From Litsea cubeba (taxonomy: Eukaryota; Streptophyta; Magnoliopsida; Laurales; Lauraceae), in contig CM022948.1 in the NCBI GenBank assembly GCA_012931725.1, positions 91,718,215-91,782,214 of the forward strand: DNA of 64,000 nucleotides, in the 5' to 3' direction. This document shows, one piece after another, positions 23,352 to 35,858 of the stretch. The translations under genes and the position numbers were made by a program. The notes beneath the pieces are model-generated. The model worked only from the letters and a program-made list of their open reading frames with translations. It did no database searches and was not told the DNA's origin. Numbering within the stretch: position 1 is the stretch's first letter; the number at the start of each line of letters is the position of its first letter.

Positions 23352-26300
23352 ATTTGTTATTTGCAATTTTGTAGGGTTCTTGTGTTTCAAGGAGGTTCAT
23401 GACTTAGCTGGCGATCTGATTGGACATAGATTGTTCTTGTGAGTGAGGACAGATTAGACTATTTCTTTTGATTCCCCCCCACCCCCCCACCCCCCTTGCG
23501 GTTGTGTATTTGAGTTGAATGTTTCTATCAAATTCAGACTCAGTATATACAGTGTTTATCTTAAGACTACATTTCAAATTAATTCTACAGCTTCTATAAT
23601 TTTTCTCCCTTCTCTGAAAAGTAATTTTCGCAGCTTCTGGAAACAAGTTATGCGGCATAATCAGTTTTTTGTCACTATCAGTTACCATTTGTGTATCTGT
23701 TCCCCCCCAAAAACTGATTATACGTCCAATGGTCGGTTTTGATTTTGTTATGGGAAATGTGGTACTCTGCCCCAGTGGGCATCAATGGTGAGGAAAGAAA
23801 TGGTACATATAACCTATTAAATTAATAAATGGAAGCCTCCTTTTCTTATTAAACAATGAAAATACTTGCTATTTGTTATTTTGTTGTAGTGTTGGGATAT
23901 TTCAGAGAATTTATTTTGCACTTCAATCAAATATGGTAGTTGTTTAAGTGCAAATTATTTGGTCGGCTATTGAGGACAGAACTATTAAGTCTTTATATGC
24001 TTCATCTTGGTTGCATGGAAGAAGGAATTTTAATGCCACCACTTTTTAAGCTGACCAAGGAAGCCAACTAAGGACATGCAAAATCACTATGTTTTCATTC
24101 TAGACAATTACTTATATTCGGCACCTGTAACTGTAAGGACATGAATTGGAAAAAAGATTTCACTCACACTTAACGGGGAAAGTTAAGCTTCGTTAGTCTT
24201 TGTAGATGATCAATCCCCTTGAAAGTTGAAGCCGCCTATAAACCAAATGGGTTCAGTTCAAAAAATTTCCAATCCTACTCGCACTTTAAGAAGGTATTCC
24301 CCCAGTAGCCCAGCATAAGAGCCTTGAGTCCTATGCACAGGTTTGCTCCCGATTCTACTAGCCCAATACCTCGTAATGCACCCACCAGTGGAGCAACAAA
24401 TAACCATATTACAGTAGCCAAGAAATTGTAGTAAGCGTTCTTTGTTGGCCGGAAAGACATTGAAAAGGCTTGTGATCATGTTCGGCACAATTTACTATTT
24501 CAACGAGCTTTTGTTATTCAGATTGTGCACTATTTATGTCATCAAACCCAAATAACCTTGAATGACATGATGACAGAAGCTTTTGAAGGCAAGAGTAGGG
24601 GGATACATGTAGGGGTCCTTACTGCAGATGAACATGGTATTCCAGTCCATCAATATTACTTTGGATCAAGCCTTACCTTAGAATAACCACCAATTATTGG
24701 CTCTATCAGCAAGAGCTTCCGAGTGGGGTATACTAAAAAATTCAAACGCCAGGTAAATCATAGGACCAATGATGTTTTAGGCTTTTGGCTTGGGTCCTTC
24801 TACTCATCCGGTTTGTTCCAGAGGCTTGGGCAATAAGGACTTCAAATGTCAACATGGTCTTTTTTTAATTATTATTATGTACATACTACTCATCGGTTTC
24901 TAAGCAGGCAATATTCCTGCTGGGGCCCACCTCCTATCTAAAAAATACCTGCGACAATCCACCTTCATTTCTTGTGATGTGATTCATGTGAAGCTAAAGT
25001 AGCACTCACGTCTGTGGAGGAATTTCATAAAAAGAAAGCTCATCATCCTCAATCATATGTCATTGATGGTTGGGGATGGTACTAGTGACCAGATGGATGA
25101 GGATCCCAGGCCTACTCCTTAGCTCACTATCTTACGCAAACGAGTACGGACTTCCATGGCCATAGATGTACAGTGACCGTGAGTAGATTAATTAGGGTCC
25201 ACTATTTTATTAAATGGAGAACATGTCCATATGACTAGTGTTTTCGTGGTGGACCGTGACTTGTCCACTCATGGTCATCGTGCAAAAAGGCGATAGAGGA
25301 TCGGACTCCTTATGCAATGGGGTTCTAGATATTTGAACGCTAGGATTTAGCCCTTGTTTGTCATCACTATTTATTTCTTATATTTCTCAAAATCTGTAAA
25401 TTGGATAGAAATTGTGAGAATAGAGGTGTTTGACAGCCTCTAAATAGTGTAGAAAAGTCAAGGCAATGCTTCTATTTTCCACACTATTGAAAATGTTCAC
25501 AATATCTGACATGGCCATGAGACCAAATTTCAGCTGTTGGATTATCATCGGTCTCAAGATATATGCAAAAAATGTGAGCCATCAGATGTGATTTTTTAGA
25601 TTATGTGGGCCCCAAACACAAGATCCAAACCATTAGATATCTTTGGAAGGTAGAACACGGTCATAAAAGGTCAATTTTCAAGGTTTGATACCTTTGTGGA
25701 TCTCGAGAAATTTATAAAAAAACTTTCAACTATTAATATAAAGAAGTCTATTTAAGATAAATCCTTACATTACCAAACATTTCTTTTGATTATAGCCTTA
25801 TTTTTTTACGATTCTTTTTTTTTTTAATGACAAACATGCCTTAGTTTGATCATCTATCTTGTTGGATAGGAGATCTGATCTATTTGGGATATTGCGGAGA
25901 TGTAATTAGACTTAACATTCGCCCTTGAACAATTAAAGTTTAAGTATTTCTCGTAAAATTATTAATGCAATATCCTAAAATAGTGAGACATCGCACATAT
26001 TTCATAATGTGATATCGTAGAGTCATGCAATATCGCACCGCTTTTGTACATACAATTTTGTGAAAAATATTTAAACTCTAACTGTTGTGGGGCAAATGTG
26101 ACGTCTAAAGAAAGTCATGCGGCTTATACCCCTTTTCTTTTATTATGGAACTTAAAAAAAAAAAAAACAACAAATTTGAGGGAGAGGACCCAATTGGGAG
26201 AGGAACAAACAATCGATCTATGTGGCTTTTATTGTATTATTATCATCAATTGATAGCAGTAGTTTTGTTTGAAATAAGGCAAAAAAGGGAAGGGCTTTCT
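23352..26300. other. Spacer between the two HD2 genes
   Basis: The first bases are the 3' UTR of copy 1. A C-rich run is at 23475-23497. No convincing gene is present. A short hydrophobic minus-strand frame at 24275-24460 is unassigned. A MITE-like unit occupies about 25347-25850. Confidence 0.5.
25347..25850. mobile_element. MITE-like element with GCCTTGTTTGTCA-type ends
   Basis: The left end reads TTTAGCCCTTGTTTGTCATC. The right end, reverse complemented, reads ACTAAGGCATGTTTGTCATT. The 0.5-kb interior is AT-rich and non-coding. The target duplication is not resolved. Confidence 0.4.
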
Positions 26301-26319
26301 TGATAATTTGAAAAAAAGC

Positions 26320-26400
26320 GTCGGAAACCCTAGCGCCTCTGTGTAAGCGGGAATTCCTTTATAAATGCCATTGTAAACCCCCACAAAGCGTTCGTAGTTC
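26320..26400 (+). promoter_or_regulatory. Core promoter of the second HD2 gene
   Basis: AAACCCTAG (26325-26333) is a telo box, GCGGGAATT (26347-26355) an E2F-like half-site, and TTTATAAAT (26358-26366) a TATA box. The block from GCGGGAATT through the TATA box matches the first HD2 gene. The telo box lies upstream of the TATA here but downstream in copy 1. Confidence 0.65.
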
Positions 26401-26487
26401 TCACAGACCCCTTGTTGCTTCCTCCTCTTTCAGACCTCCAAACCTCTCTCCCACCAACCAATCTTAACTTTCATTTCGCCTGTCGGG

Positions 26488-29400
26488 ATGGAGTTTTGGG
26501 GTAAGTACTAAGTGGTCTCTGATTCATTTCCCTCAATCTCTTCTTCCTTTTCCGGGCTAGGGTTTACCTAGGGTTTTTGTTTGAGGACTTTTGTATATTT
26601 TTTAGGGTTTGTCTCCATTTTATCGAGCTTCGGCTGTCATCTATTTGAACTGTTGTTTAGATCTTGTTCTGTAGCTTATTTCTTGCATTGTTACGCTTCC
26701 GTTGAAGTGTTCTTTCTTTTATCTTTCAGTACTTTGGTTTTCAACAAAATCAGATTTTAGATTCTGGTTTATCCATCTGTGGTTCTCCCATGTGCTCATG
26801 TTTCTAGATCTGTTTCTCCATCTTTGTACCCATTACCACCACCATCATCTTCTTCCTCTCTATTTCTTTTAAGCTTTTGCTTGAAATGGGTGATCTGGGA
26901 TTTTCACCTCCTTTTTTTTTTTTTTCTTTTTTTTCTTTTGTTGGTATTGCTGTTTGGTCCTGGTTTTGATCATTGAATATGCCTAACTAGCACTGAAATG
27001 TCTGTATTTTTTTCTTTCAATGGTCTGTTTGTTTGAATGGACCTAGGAATTCAAGCTAAGTTGAGTTGGAATGTAGTATTAAGTAAGAAAAAAAAGTTAA
27101 GGGTGAAAGTCCTTGTTCTGATTTACTAGGGTGGGTTATTTGATGGACATTTATGGATTTGTTTCTATATCAATAGAGATCTTTTTTTAATCATTAAAAC
27201 ATAGGCTCCTCCATCTTAAGAAACATAAAAAGGCTTGATTTGTCCAGGTTTTAGATGCAAGTCAGACCCAAATGTTAGAAGATAGAAATAGGACTGAAAA
27301 ACTGATGAATACAATGAATCATGATGATGTGATATATGAATGAATAAAAAAAGATATGTTTTGATATTGTGAAAAATAATGTGACACTCTGACAAAAGGA
27401 AGATTGTTCACATGATATTATGAATTAGAAAATATTGGGGCTGTATCATTTGCTATAACTATTTTGACAAACTTATTTGGTTTCCATTTCACTAATTCAT
27501 GCTGAAGGGGGCTCTTCTATAATGTTTTATGTTGTCCAGGTGTTGAGGTGAAAGCTGGACAGCCTATTAAGTGTGATCCTGCAACTGATGGCAAACTTTT
27601 GCATCTCTCTCAGGTACATGTTGTCTGAAATCAAATACGTCTGTTTATTTGTTTAATTTTATTATTATTTTTTTTTTGGAATAGTGTAAGTTTGTTTATT
27701 AATGTATGAAATGCTTATTAATGTTTGCATTTTGCAATGAAATGCTCTATATGCTCTCTTGTAGGCATCACTGGGTGAGGTAAAAAAGGACAGAGGAAGT
27801 GACTCTATACCCCTCTCAGTGAAGGTTGGTGATCAGAAGATAGTCATCGGGATACTTTCATCAGAGAAGTGTACGCATATGTCACTCGATCTGGTTTTTG
27901 AGAAAGAATTTGAACTATCTCACAACTGGAAGCATGGGAGTGTTTACTTTTGTGGTTATTATACAACCATTGGTGAAGAAGAATATCCTTTTGATTGTTC
28001 GCTTTCAAGTGTTTCCTTCTTGTTGTTGAATAACTTCTTTGTGTAGACTTGTTACTTTGGGTGGATATTCTATTATATGTTTTGATCCTTGACCATATGC
28101 TTTTCTCATGGTTTCTACGGAGGACTTCTCAGGTGACTTTGAAATGTTTATTTTGGACTCCTTTTTTTTTTGAATCTGCATTATTCTGATACATTCTCCT
28201 TCAATATGTGAAATCTTATCTAATTTCAAAACTTACAGATTCTGATTATGATTCTGAAGGGGAACATCCACTTCTAGGAAAAGAAAATGGTGTGTTTTTC
28301 TCGCTTTTTTTGGAAATTTGAATGTAATGTATGTAACAATGAAATGCTTGTTTTTGGCGTTACTTCATTGTGACATGACATTGATGCTTTAGGAAATAAT
28401 GAGGTCAAGGTTGAGAAGCCCAAGCCAGCTTCTATTAAGGCTAATGCTACCAAGCCTGAATCCTCTGATGCTAAACCAAAGGAGAGAATAGTGGAACCAA
28501 AAAAGCCTAATGATGATTCTGATGATGAGGAATCTGAGGAAGAAGATTCAGATGATGACGAGGTATGTAACAGAGAAAAGTACTATGTAAAAATTGATGC
28601 ATTTATTATCTAATAACCAGGGTTTTAAATTCAGCCAAAACTGAGTCTTATCGGTTTGGAAAGATAAGGGATTTTTGGTATGTTTTGAAGAAATCTTAAG
28701 ACAATGATTTAGGAATAGATTTAAATGTTGAGATATGATGTTTATCTTTCTCTGTGATTTACAATAATTGTAATCTATTTAGGGATGTCAATAGTCAATG
28801 CAGGAAACATGTTTATGTTATTCTTTTATTTTACATGGTACTGGAGCCACATTTCTTAATTTTAACCATTTATCAGAGTTTGAGGGTCGATTGTGGATAA
28901 GATCTCAGCCCCTTGATCCCTTCTTGATTGAGGGGACATACTGTCTCCTCTCTTCAATCTGCTTACAGTACCCTACAACCATTATTCTCTACTTTGTCCA
29001 TTTCATTGTCTCCTCTCTTCAATCTGCTTACAGTACCCTACAACCATTATTCTCTACTTTGTCCATTTCTTATTCATCACTACAACAGTGATCTGAAATT
29101 GATCAAGGAGCACTCCTCATCCAATAATGCTGCATCTGAATTTGCGTTGATCAACATTGGTAAACTCAATATAGCTGCATTTGCATTCTTCAGTCTGATC
29201 CGTTGCTAAACTCTGTCTGCACAGCGAAGTAGGCACAATCCAATGGCAGAACACCATCTGTGTATTTGGTGGAGTGGCATAAGGCATGAGTTTGCTTCCC
29301 ATGTCTTGTGTTCTAAAACCGGCCCAGATTTGCCTAGCGTGTGTTTGTGTAGGTTTTGTGGGCACCACCCGGGGGATTAGGTTGGGTCATAAAACTCAGG

Positions 29401-32400
29401 GATACCCATGTCATAAAATAAAAATAAAATGACCCATCTGTATTCATAACCTCGGCTCTGTTTTAATATTTCGCTTTTGAGCTGTTTGAATCGGATCTCA
29501 TTGTTATCTACTTCTCTGCTGAGCTTCTTCCTAGTGTCAAGTGGCACATATATGTGAACCTCCTAGTCTGATTGTTTGCTTCTGGATCAGATCCGTGAAT
29601 CTGATTGTTTGTTTGTGGATCGGATCTTTGAATATTGTCATTTCTTTCTGATTTGGATCTTCAAATTGTCTCCGGATCAAATCTTTGAATCTGATCGATG
29701 CCTGCATTTGTTTACAAGTCATCTGCACCATCAATGCACATTGGTTACGAGTGGCATCTGAACTGTTGGATTCACCAGATTATTGCTATGCTAACTCGAG
29801 TTTGAGAGGTGTTAGAAAGATAAGGATACTATTGGTATATTTTGAAGATATCTTAGCCCATGTTTGGCATCACTATTTTCAACCTCTATTTGTCTAAATG
29901 CTTAAAGTGGGCAGACATTTAGCACACAATTCTACCCTATACCCACACATTAGAGAAGTAGAGGCAAATCCTCTTGAAATGAAAGGCCCCATTTTTGGGC
30001 AGGTGAAAATAAGAGCTTTAGCCTCTTTTTTTTTTTTTTTTTATGGCTCTATTTTGGATGGCTGTCTTGAACTAAGAGTGGAGATACCAAAGAAGGCCTT
30101 AATAGGATTTAAGTTTAGTTTTAAATTTTGATTTATCATGTTTATCTCTATTATTTGCAGTCATTGTAATTTGGTTAAGGATGTAAAATTCAATGCAAGA
30201 AACAGTTTATGGTATTCTTTTATTTTAGAGTATATACCTAAAGTTGAAGGATTAAACCTTCACTCATTCTGAATTTCCGCGTATTTAATCTGGAACTTAA
30301 AATGTATTGAAACTTCATTCTCGCCACTCTAATATTCTATTTTGTTATTTTATTTACATCTAAAGCACTCTAAACAAAGATTTATAATTTCTCACTTTTT
30401 ATTATTTTAAAATATTTTTAATTTAGTTAAAACAATCTTATATATCAGTGCAGCATGGGTATATCAGTGGATATTTAAAGGTTCCTATTTTACTTGATTT
30501 AGTTTCGTTAACCGTGGCCAAAATCATGCTAATTACAAGAATTAGAAAGAGATCATGAAACTAGGGCTTTTATATCTAGTTCTCATTGTTTTTTCACTAT
30601 TCATTCATTTGTATGGAGATTCTTAGATTCCATGTTCTGTTGATTAATGAAGATCCCAGTTTAATTTTCTTATTATGTTTTTTTTTTTCCTGTTTAAGTT
30701 CCTTTATTTTAGTTGCAGTTTAGGATTGTTTTGTGAAATTATTTCTTAATTTGCTTCTGTCTAATTTTTCATTTCTATAGAAGCTCGCACAACTTTTTGC
30801 ATTGTGTTAGAAATCTTATTTACAATTTTTTTCAACGTGTCTTAATTTTGTCAAGATCTCTGTAGCTAGTAGTGCTACTGGCTCAGCGTTGAAGATATGA
30901 TGTAAAATATAGATTTTTTGTAATTTACTTTCAGGATATGGTTGGAGCTGGGGATGAAAGTGATGATGACGATGAAGATGAAGATGATTCAGATGATGTA
31001 AGCTCTGATGAAGATGAAGCGACCCCAAAGAAGGTTTGTGGCTACTCTTATTTAATTTACTTGCTTGCCAAATTTGTGAAATTTATTGGGGATGTTTATT
31101 TATTCTTCGTTCTACATCACATCCCAACCTTCCTCTTTTTTCCCGCTTCTTTAAGGTTGAAATGAGTAAAAAGCGACCTGTGGAATCTGCCACGAAGACA
31201 CCTATTCCAGAAAAGAAAGCCAAGTTGGTTGCACAGAGTGGCCAAAAATCAGGTGATTTTGCTAACTCTGTAAATGACAAAATGACTTTTGATAAATTGT
31301 TGGTCCACAGCACATGTTTCTGTTACATTTTCCTGGTTGCCAATTTCTTTTTTATTGAAGTACATATTGATCCATTTCTGTAACTTATTTCCAATTTATG
31401 TAAGGTTACTTAGTGAGACAAATATGTGCAGGTTCTGATGGCAAGAAGGGTGGCCATACAGCAACTCCTTACCCTTCAAAACAGGCTGGAAAGCCAAATA
31501 CCCCAAAATCTGGTGGCCAAGTGACGTGCAAGTCCTGCAGCAAGTAAAAATTTCTCTCCTACCTAGTAAATTTTTTTAAGGGAATGGTTGGTAGATTCAT
31601 ATCCCTTTAAATTTTTAGGGAAGGATCTTATATCATAGGAATTTTTTCTCCTACCTTGTAAATTTTTTTAAGGGGAATGGTTGGTAGATTCATATCCCTT
31701 TAAATTTTTAGGGAAGGATCTTATATCATAGGAGTTTAGAGTTTAGTGTGATCTACAAGGGGTATCCAAGTCCTATGATTCATCTTAATAACCTGATAAG
31801 TGAGCACATCGAATAAGGGATATTTTGATGAGCCTTGTATATCTACCCTTTATCCTTAGATCTTAAATTAAACCTTTGTTAGAAAGGGCCAATTTCTGAT
31901 GACACTGCCTGATCAAATATGGGTTTGCCAAGATGCCTAAAGGTTGTTGATCTTGATGGTTAACTTTTTGTATGTTTGTGCAATATCTTCCATGTAACTC
32001 ATTCTTCCTTCATTTGGTGCGGCCCTTTTTTCTTATGGAAAAGAGAGAAAATCAGTTCCTCGACAAAGAAATGTTGAGTTAGGAATGCATTATATTCTTA
32101 ATCTGCTGAGAGCAGAGTTCTCTTCTACACCTGCACAGACACCCCTTGCCATCTCAATATTCTTTCAATCGCTTGGGTTTTCCATTTTTTTCTCTTTATT
32201 TTCTATTTTATATTTTATGTTTTTTCCATCATTTAATTTTGTTAATCTCTACATATATTACAAAGTATATCATATTATCAAATTTTAGTTTTATTATTAT
32301 TATTAAAGCTGCTATTCATTTTCAGCTGTGTGATTTTGCCATTTGATATCATAAAAGGCTTATATTGCCTCCCCTTTTACTTTACCTGAGAGCATCTTTC

Positions 32401-32529
32401 CACGTTTCTTGCCAGATTATCTAAATTATGCTTGATTCTAAAGTATTCACTCATCTCAATTTGTGCAGGACTTTTAACTCAGATAATGCTTTGCAATCAC
32501 ACACAAAGGCAAAGCACGAGGGCAAGTGA
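26488..32529 (+). CDS. HDT: HD2-type histone deacetylase, second tandem copy
   Basis: Paralogue of the gene at 15471-23351, same role. Exons: 26488-26500, 27540-27613, 27765-27982, 28119-28132, 28239-28289, 28393-28562, 30935-31033, 31156-31252, 31432-31543, 32469-32529; total 909 bp, 302 residues. Exons 1, 2, 3, 5 and 8 have exactly the same lengths as in copy 1. The MEFWG start, the His and Asp equivalents of the HD2 active region, Asp/Glu-rich tracts (DDDDEDEDDSDD), SKKRP and the C2H2 finger CKSCSKTFNSDNALQSHTKAKH are all intact. Intron 3 is again AT-AC. The protein ends EGK against STVK in copy 1. The last coding 30 bp is repeated in the 3' UTR. No disabling change is visible, so both copies are probably active. 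Confidence 0.93.
27983..28118 (+). other. U12-type AT-AC intron of the second HD2 gene
   Basis: It begins ATATCCTTTT, has TCCTTGAC at 28086-28093 and ends TCTAC. The following micro-exon is 14 nt and joins in phase to give GEEEEDFSDSD, an HD2-like acidic stretch. It sits at the same codon position as in copy 1, so it predates the duplication. Branch to acceptor is about 26 nt. Confidence 0.8.
28942..29071 (+). repeat. 65-bp tandem duplication in intron 6 of the second HD2 gene
   Basis: Two adjacent, essentially identical copies (28942-29006, 29007-29071), starting TGTCTCCTCTCTTCAATCTG. The identity suggests a recent event. Confidence 0.9.
31556..31739 (+). repeat. 92-bp tandem duplication in intron 9 of the second HD2 gene
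   Basis: Two nearly identical units (31556-31647, 31648-31739) beginning CTCCTACC and ending near ATATCATAGGA. Intron 9 of copy 1 carries two diverged, separated relatives (about 20970-21060 and 21540-21610), so the motif predates the gene duplication. Confidence 0.8.
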
Positions 32530-32575
32530 AGTGAATGATTGATCACGCACAAAGGCAAAGCACACTGGCAAGTGA
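32498..32575 (+). repeat. Duplicated C-terminal coding tail in the 3' UTR
   Basis: The end of the coding sequence (CACAAAGGCAAAGCAC...GGCAAGTGAA) recurs right after the stop, at about 32545-32575, with small differences. The second copy is not in frame with the first. Confidence 0.75.
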
Positions 32576-32923
32576 ATGAGTTTGCAATTTTGTAGGGTTT
32601 TATGTTGGAACAAGGTTAATGAGTAGCTGGTAATCTGACAGGAAACAGTTACCGTGAGTGCCATCGGGTTAGGAAATTTCTGTTAAACTTATCCTTTATT
32701 TCTTGCTTATGATTGTGTTGATTTTGAGCTGCATGGTTCCCACCAAATTCAGATTTACTTAATATATATGGCTTATATAAACTTTAGTTTCTATTTGTTT
32801 TTCGTATCCTTTTTTTATTTATTCAGTTATGTCTTAGGTGATCTATCTTTCTGCTCACACGGATGTTACTAGAGTAATCATTTTTGGTTTTGGGTGGTGA
32901 GGGAACTTTGTAGTGCCTGGATC

Positions 32924-33515
32924 TAGGGGTGTGCATCGGTCGGTTCGGTTATTGACATATTTTTAACCTAACTAAAATTTTTCGGTTAATTTCAACCATT
33001 TAACCAAACCAAAATTTTTTAGCAGATTAACCATCGGTTCGCTTAACCTAAAATATCGGTTTGGATTTCGGTCGGTTCGGTTAATTTCAATTATTTTGGG
33101 TCAAAGTCAAAGCCCAAAAGCTAAGTTCACAAAAGCCTTATATTTTCATTAATATATTGAAGGTGCTACATTACATGGTAATTTGGTAAGTTACTAAGTT
33201 GGTACTTGGTAACATGAATTAATACTTATTAATTGATGTATGTTATATTTATTTTAAATTTTTTATATAAGTATTAATAGATTTTCATATTATATACATG
33301 TACACATTTTAGTATATAGTATATATTTATATAGTATGCTATAATTTCGGTTCGGTTCGGTTAATTTGGTTAATTTTTTTTGTTAACTGAAAATCGAAAT
33401 ATTCAAACATCTTTAACCGAACCGCCCGATCGGTTAAGAATAACCGATAGATTTGGTTAACGGTTGGTCGGTCTGATTCGGTTAACCGATTTTAACCAAA
33501 CTATGCACACCCCTA
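32924..33515. mobile_element. Non-autonomous hAT element with perfect 8-bp target duplication
   Basis: The ends TAGGGGTGTGCAT (left) and ATGCACACCCCTA (right) are inverted repeats. The direct repeat CCTGGATC flanks the element at 32916-32923 and 33516-33523, the 8-bp length expected for hAT. The 592-bp interior is rich in GGTTCGGTT/AACCGAACC motifs and has no transposase. Confidence 0.9.
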
Positions 33516-33523
33516 CCTGGATC

Positions 33524-35588
33524 TTGGTAATGCTGGTCTAAAATTCATTTGATCACGAAGGTGAAGGAAATAGATGGAATTGAATTCCAATAAATATTGG
33601 TCAATTATAGTCACCATTTTAAAAAAGAAAAGGAAAAAAAAAGAATTAGTGGTTAAAATTGGAGAAACAAAGGTGTGATGATGCAATTGTTTTGTATTGT
33701 GTCATTTTGGTTTATCCATGTGATGCGTAAATGAGGTGTATGTTTCCTTATTTCAAAAGTAGTGAAGTGGCACACGTCTAATTGTTATTTAGCCTTTCCA
33801 GCTGGTGGTCTGTAATTCCCAATATTGGCAGGGGGCGGAATGGAATATATCTGTAACTTTCAACCCCATTCTGGCCCAGTACCTGTCCCAATTCTGGTCA
33901 AATTTTTGCCCATTCTAAATTAAATGGAACGCCCCACATGTTAATAAGTATTAATATTTCATACTTTCATTCATATATGGTCAAAACTAAAACATAGTTA
34001 ATTGTAAAGTGTAGTTTAATTTAAATGACATGAATATGCAATTTTTTTGTATTATTTTTGCAGTCAAATTTCTTTCCAATTTTAGGCATTAGTTTATTTT
34101 TCATTCATTTTTCTTTTCTGAACGGAACACACCGAAATTAATTGGATTGCTAGAATGTTCCAATACAATGTTTAATCGGGATTGAGACCCGAACAGAATT
34201 AAACATTATGGTTTGAGCCCCATATATAGTCACCGTGTTTATGTGAGAACTATTGGTGGGCCTAGCAACCCATTCAAACCATGCACAAATATGGACTCTC
34301 AATAGCCACTTATCCCAAGGATTAATGCCCATCCGAAATGAAATCATTAAATTTGTGAGTCACGGATGAAGGGGTTAGGAACATAGGGTTGGGGTCCCCA
34401 AATGAATTAAAAAATTATGTGATTCTAGGTTTTTTTCTAAAACTATCAATTGTAAGCAAATGGTGATTTTAACAAATATGTTAGTGCTTGTAACATTTCC
34501 ATGTTTTAAACCCGTTTTCCAATCCTTGCATGAAAGGCAAATGGCCCTGTGGAGAGGTGGTGAATGAATATCTGGTCATTAATTCAATTCCTACAGAAGT
34601 GAAGGTGTGATCTACTGTAGGAATTCAAATCCCCATAAAGTCAAGGTCCAATCTAAATCGAACACATTTTACTATGAGGTGCATACATATTCAATTTCAT
34701 ACAAATGTGGCCCTTAAATGATGAAAATGCTTCATTAGAGGAAATTTGAGGTTTTTCTTTTTCTTTTTTTCTCGTTATATTTTATATCAGCTGTGAACTA
34801 AAGTGTTATATGTCCAATGATGAGTTTTGTTTTTATTAGAGAATATATAGGGAAGGCTCTGTGGACAAAAGACTCCAGCTCTCATCATACTGTCCAGGGA
34901 TCATAGATAAAATAATTCCCGGTGGCCAGTACAGTAGGCCAACGGCCAAGCATGCAAAAGGAAAAATAATGAGTTTTGTTCAATGTTTTCTGTGTCTCCC
35001 CGGATCCAGTAGTGTAGTGTAGGTCTAATATTCATTGTGGCTGTGGAAGACAGATGATGAATGGTACCCCCCATTTTTTTCCTGTTATTATTACTAGCAA
35101 AGAAAAGACCCGTGCTAAGCCCGGGTCTAAAATATTACTAAAACTTAATTAAAAATTATAATAATAAATTTTAATAAAGAGAATTTATTTGCTAGTTATT
35201 GGGAAAAGAAGAAACACCTGTGCATTAAATGTTTAAGAAAATGTGAGAAGAGGGTATTAAATGTTTAAGAAAAATACTGCCAAGTGTCAAAATATAAAAA
35301 ATTCAGATTGTTGACACATGGCAGGACTTTCCATCCATGGTTTTTGTCTTATAATATATTATTATTAAACAATGTAAAGCTTCATTGTTGCAATAACGAG
35401 CTCTTTCAATTACGGAACGTTTATGCCTAGACCAGTAGACCTCTAACTTGGAGACTTCGATTATGTTTCTAACCCTTATTCTCTCGATTGAAGCCACCAT
35501 AGAACGAAATGCTTGTCCTCCGTAAAAGTGTGGATATGTCAATCGCTCAACCCCACTTCGGTCATAAGGCAATGTCATTCACTCTTAA
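33524..35588. other. Intergenic, repeat fragments only
   Basis: No gene seen. About 34335-34405 matches part of the fold-back family at 39244 and 49190 (ATTAAATTTGTG..CACGGATGA). About 35091-35125 is a reverse copy of the GCACGGG/CTAGT end motif found at 13.3-15.1 kb. Confidence 0.5.
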
Positions 35589-35858
35589 GGTCCGTTCGGC
35601 AATTTACCATTAAAGTAAAAGTAAGGTAAAGCATCAAATTAAGAGAGTAAAATATTTACATCACCAAATCAAGAGAGAGTAAAATATAAGGTACTTAGTG
35701 CTGATAATTTGTCTTTAGTGGAATGGTAGGGAATTTTTTTTTACTTTTTTTTAAAGTAAAAAGAAATTTTGAAAATATGTACTTTTGATGTAACCCATTG
35801 TGAGAAAAATGGGGGCTTTACGTTACTTTTATTAACCTAGTAAATTGCCAAACGGACC
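35589..35858. mobile_element. MITE with GGTCCGTTYGGCAATTTAC inverted repeats
   Basis: The left end is GGTCCGTTCGGCAATTTAC. The right end, reverse complemented, is GGTCCGTTTGGCAATTTAC. The subterminal regions also match (AAAAGTAA(G/C)GTAAAG). Length 270 bp, non-coding. Confidence 0.75.

Noticed and set aside
23470..23500. C-rich run after the first HD2 gene
   Set aside because: Simple sequence; no evidence for a regulatory structure.
24275..24460. Short hydrophobic minus-strand frame between the HD2 genes
   Set aside because: It looks faintly like a membrane-protein fragment, but no motif is recognisable and there are no supporting exons or start context.
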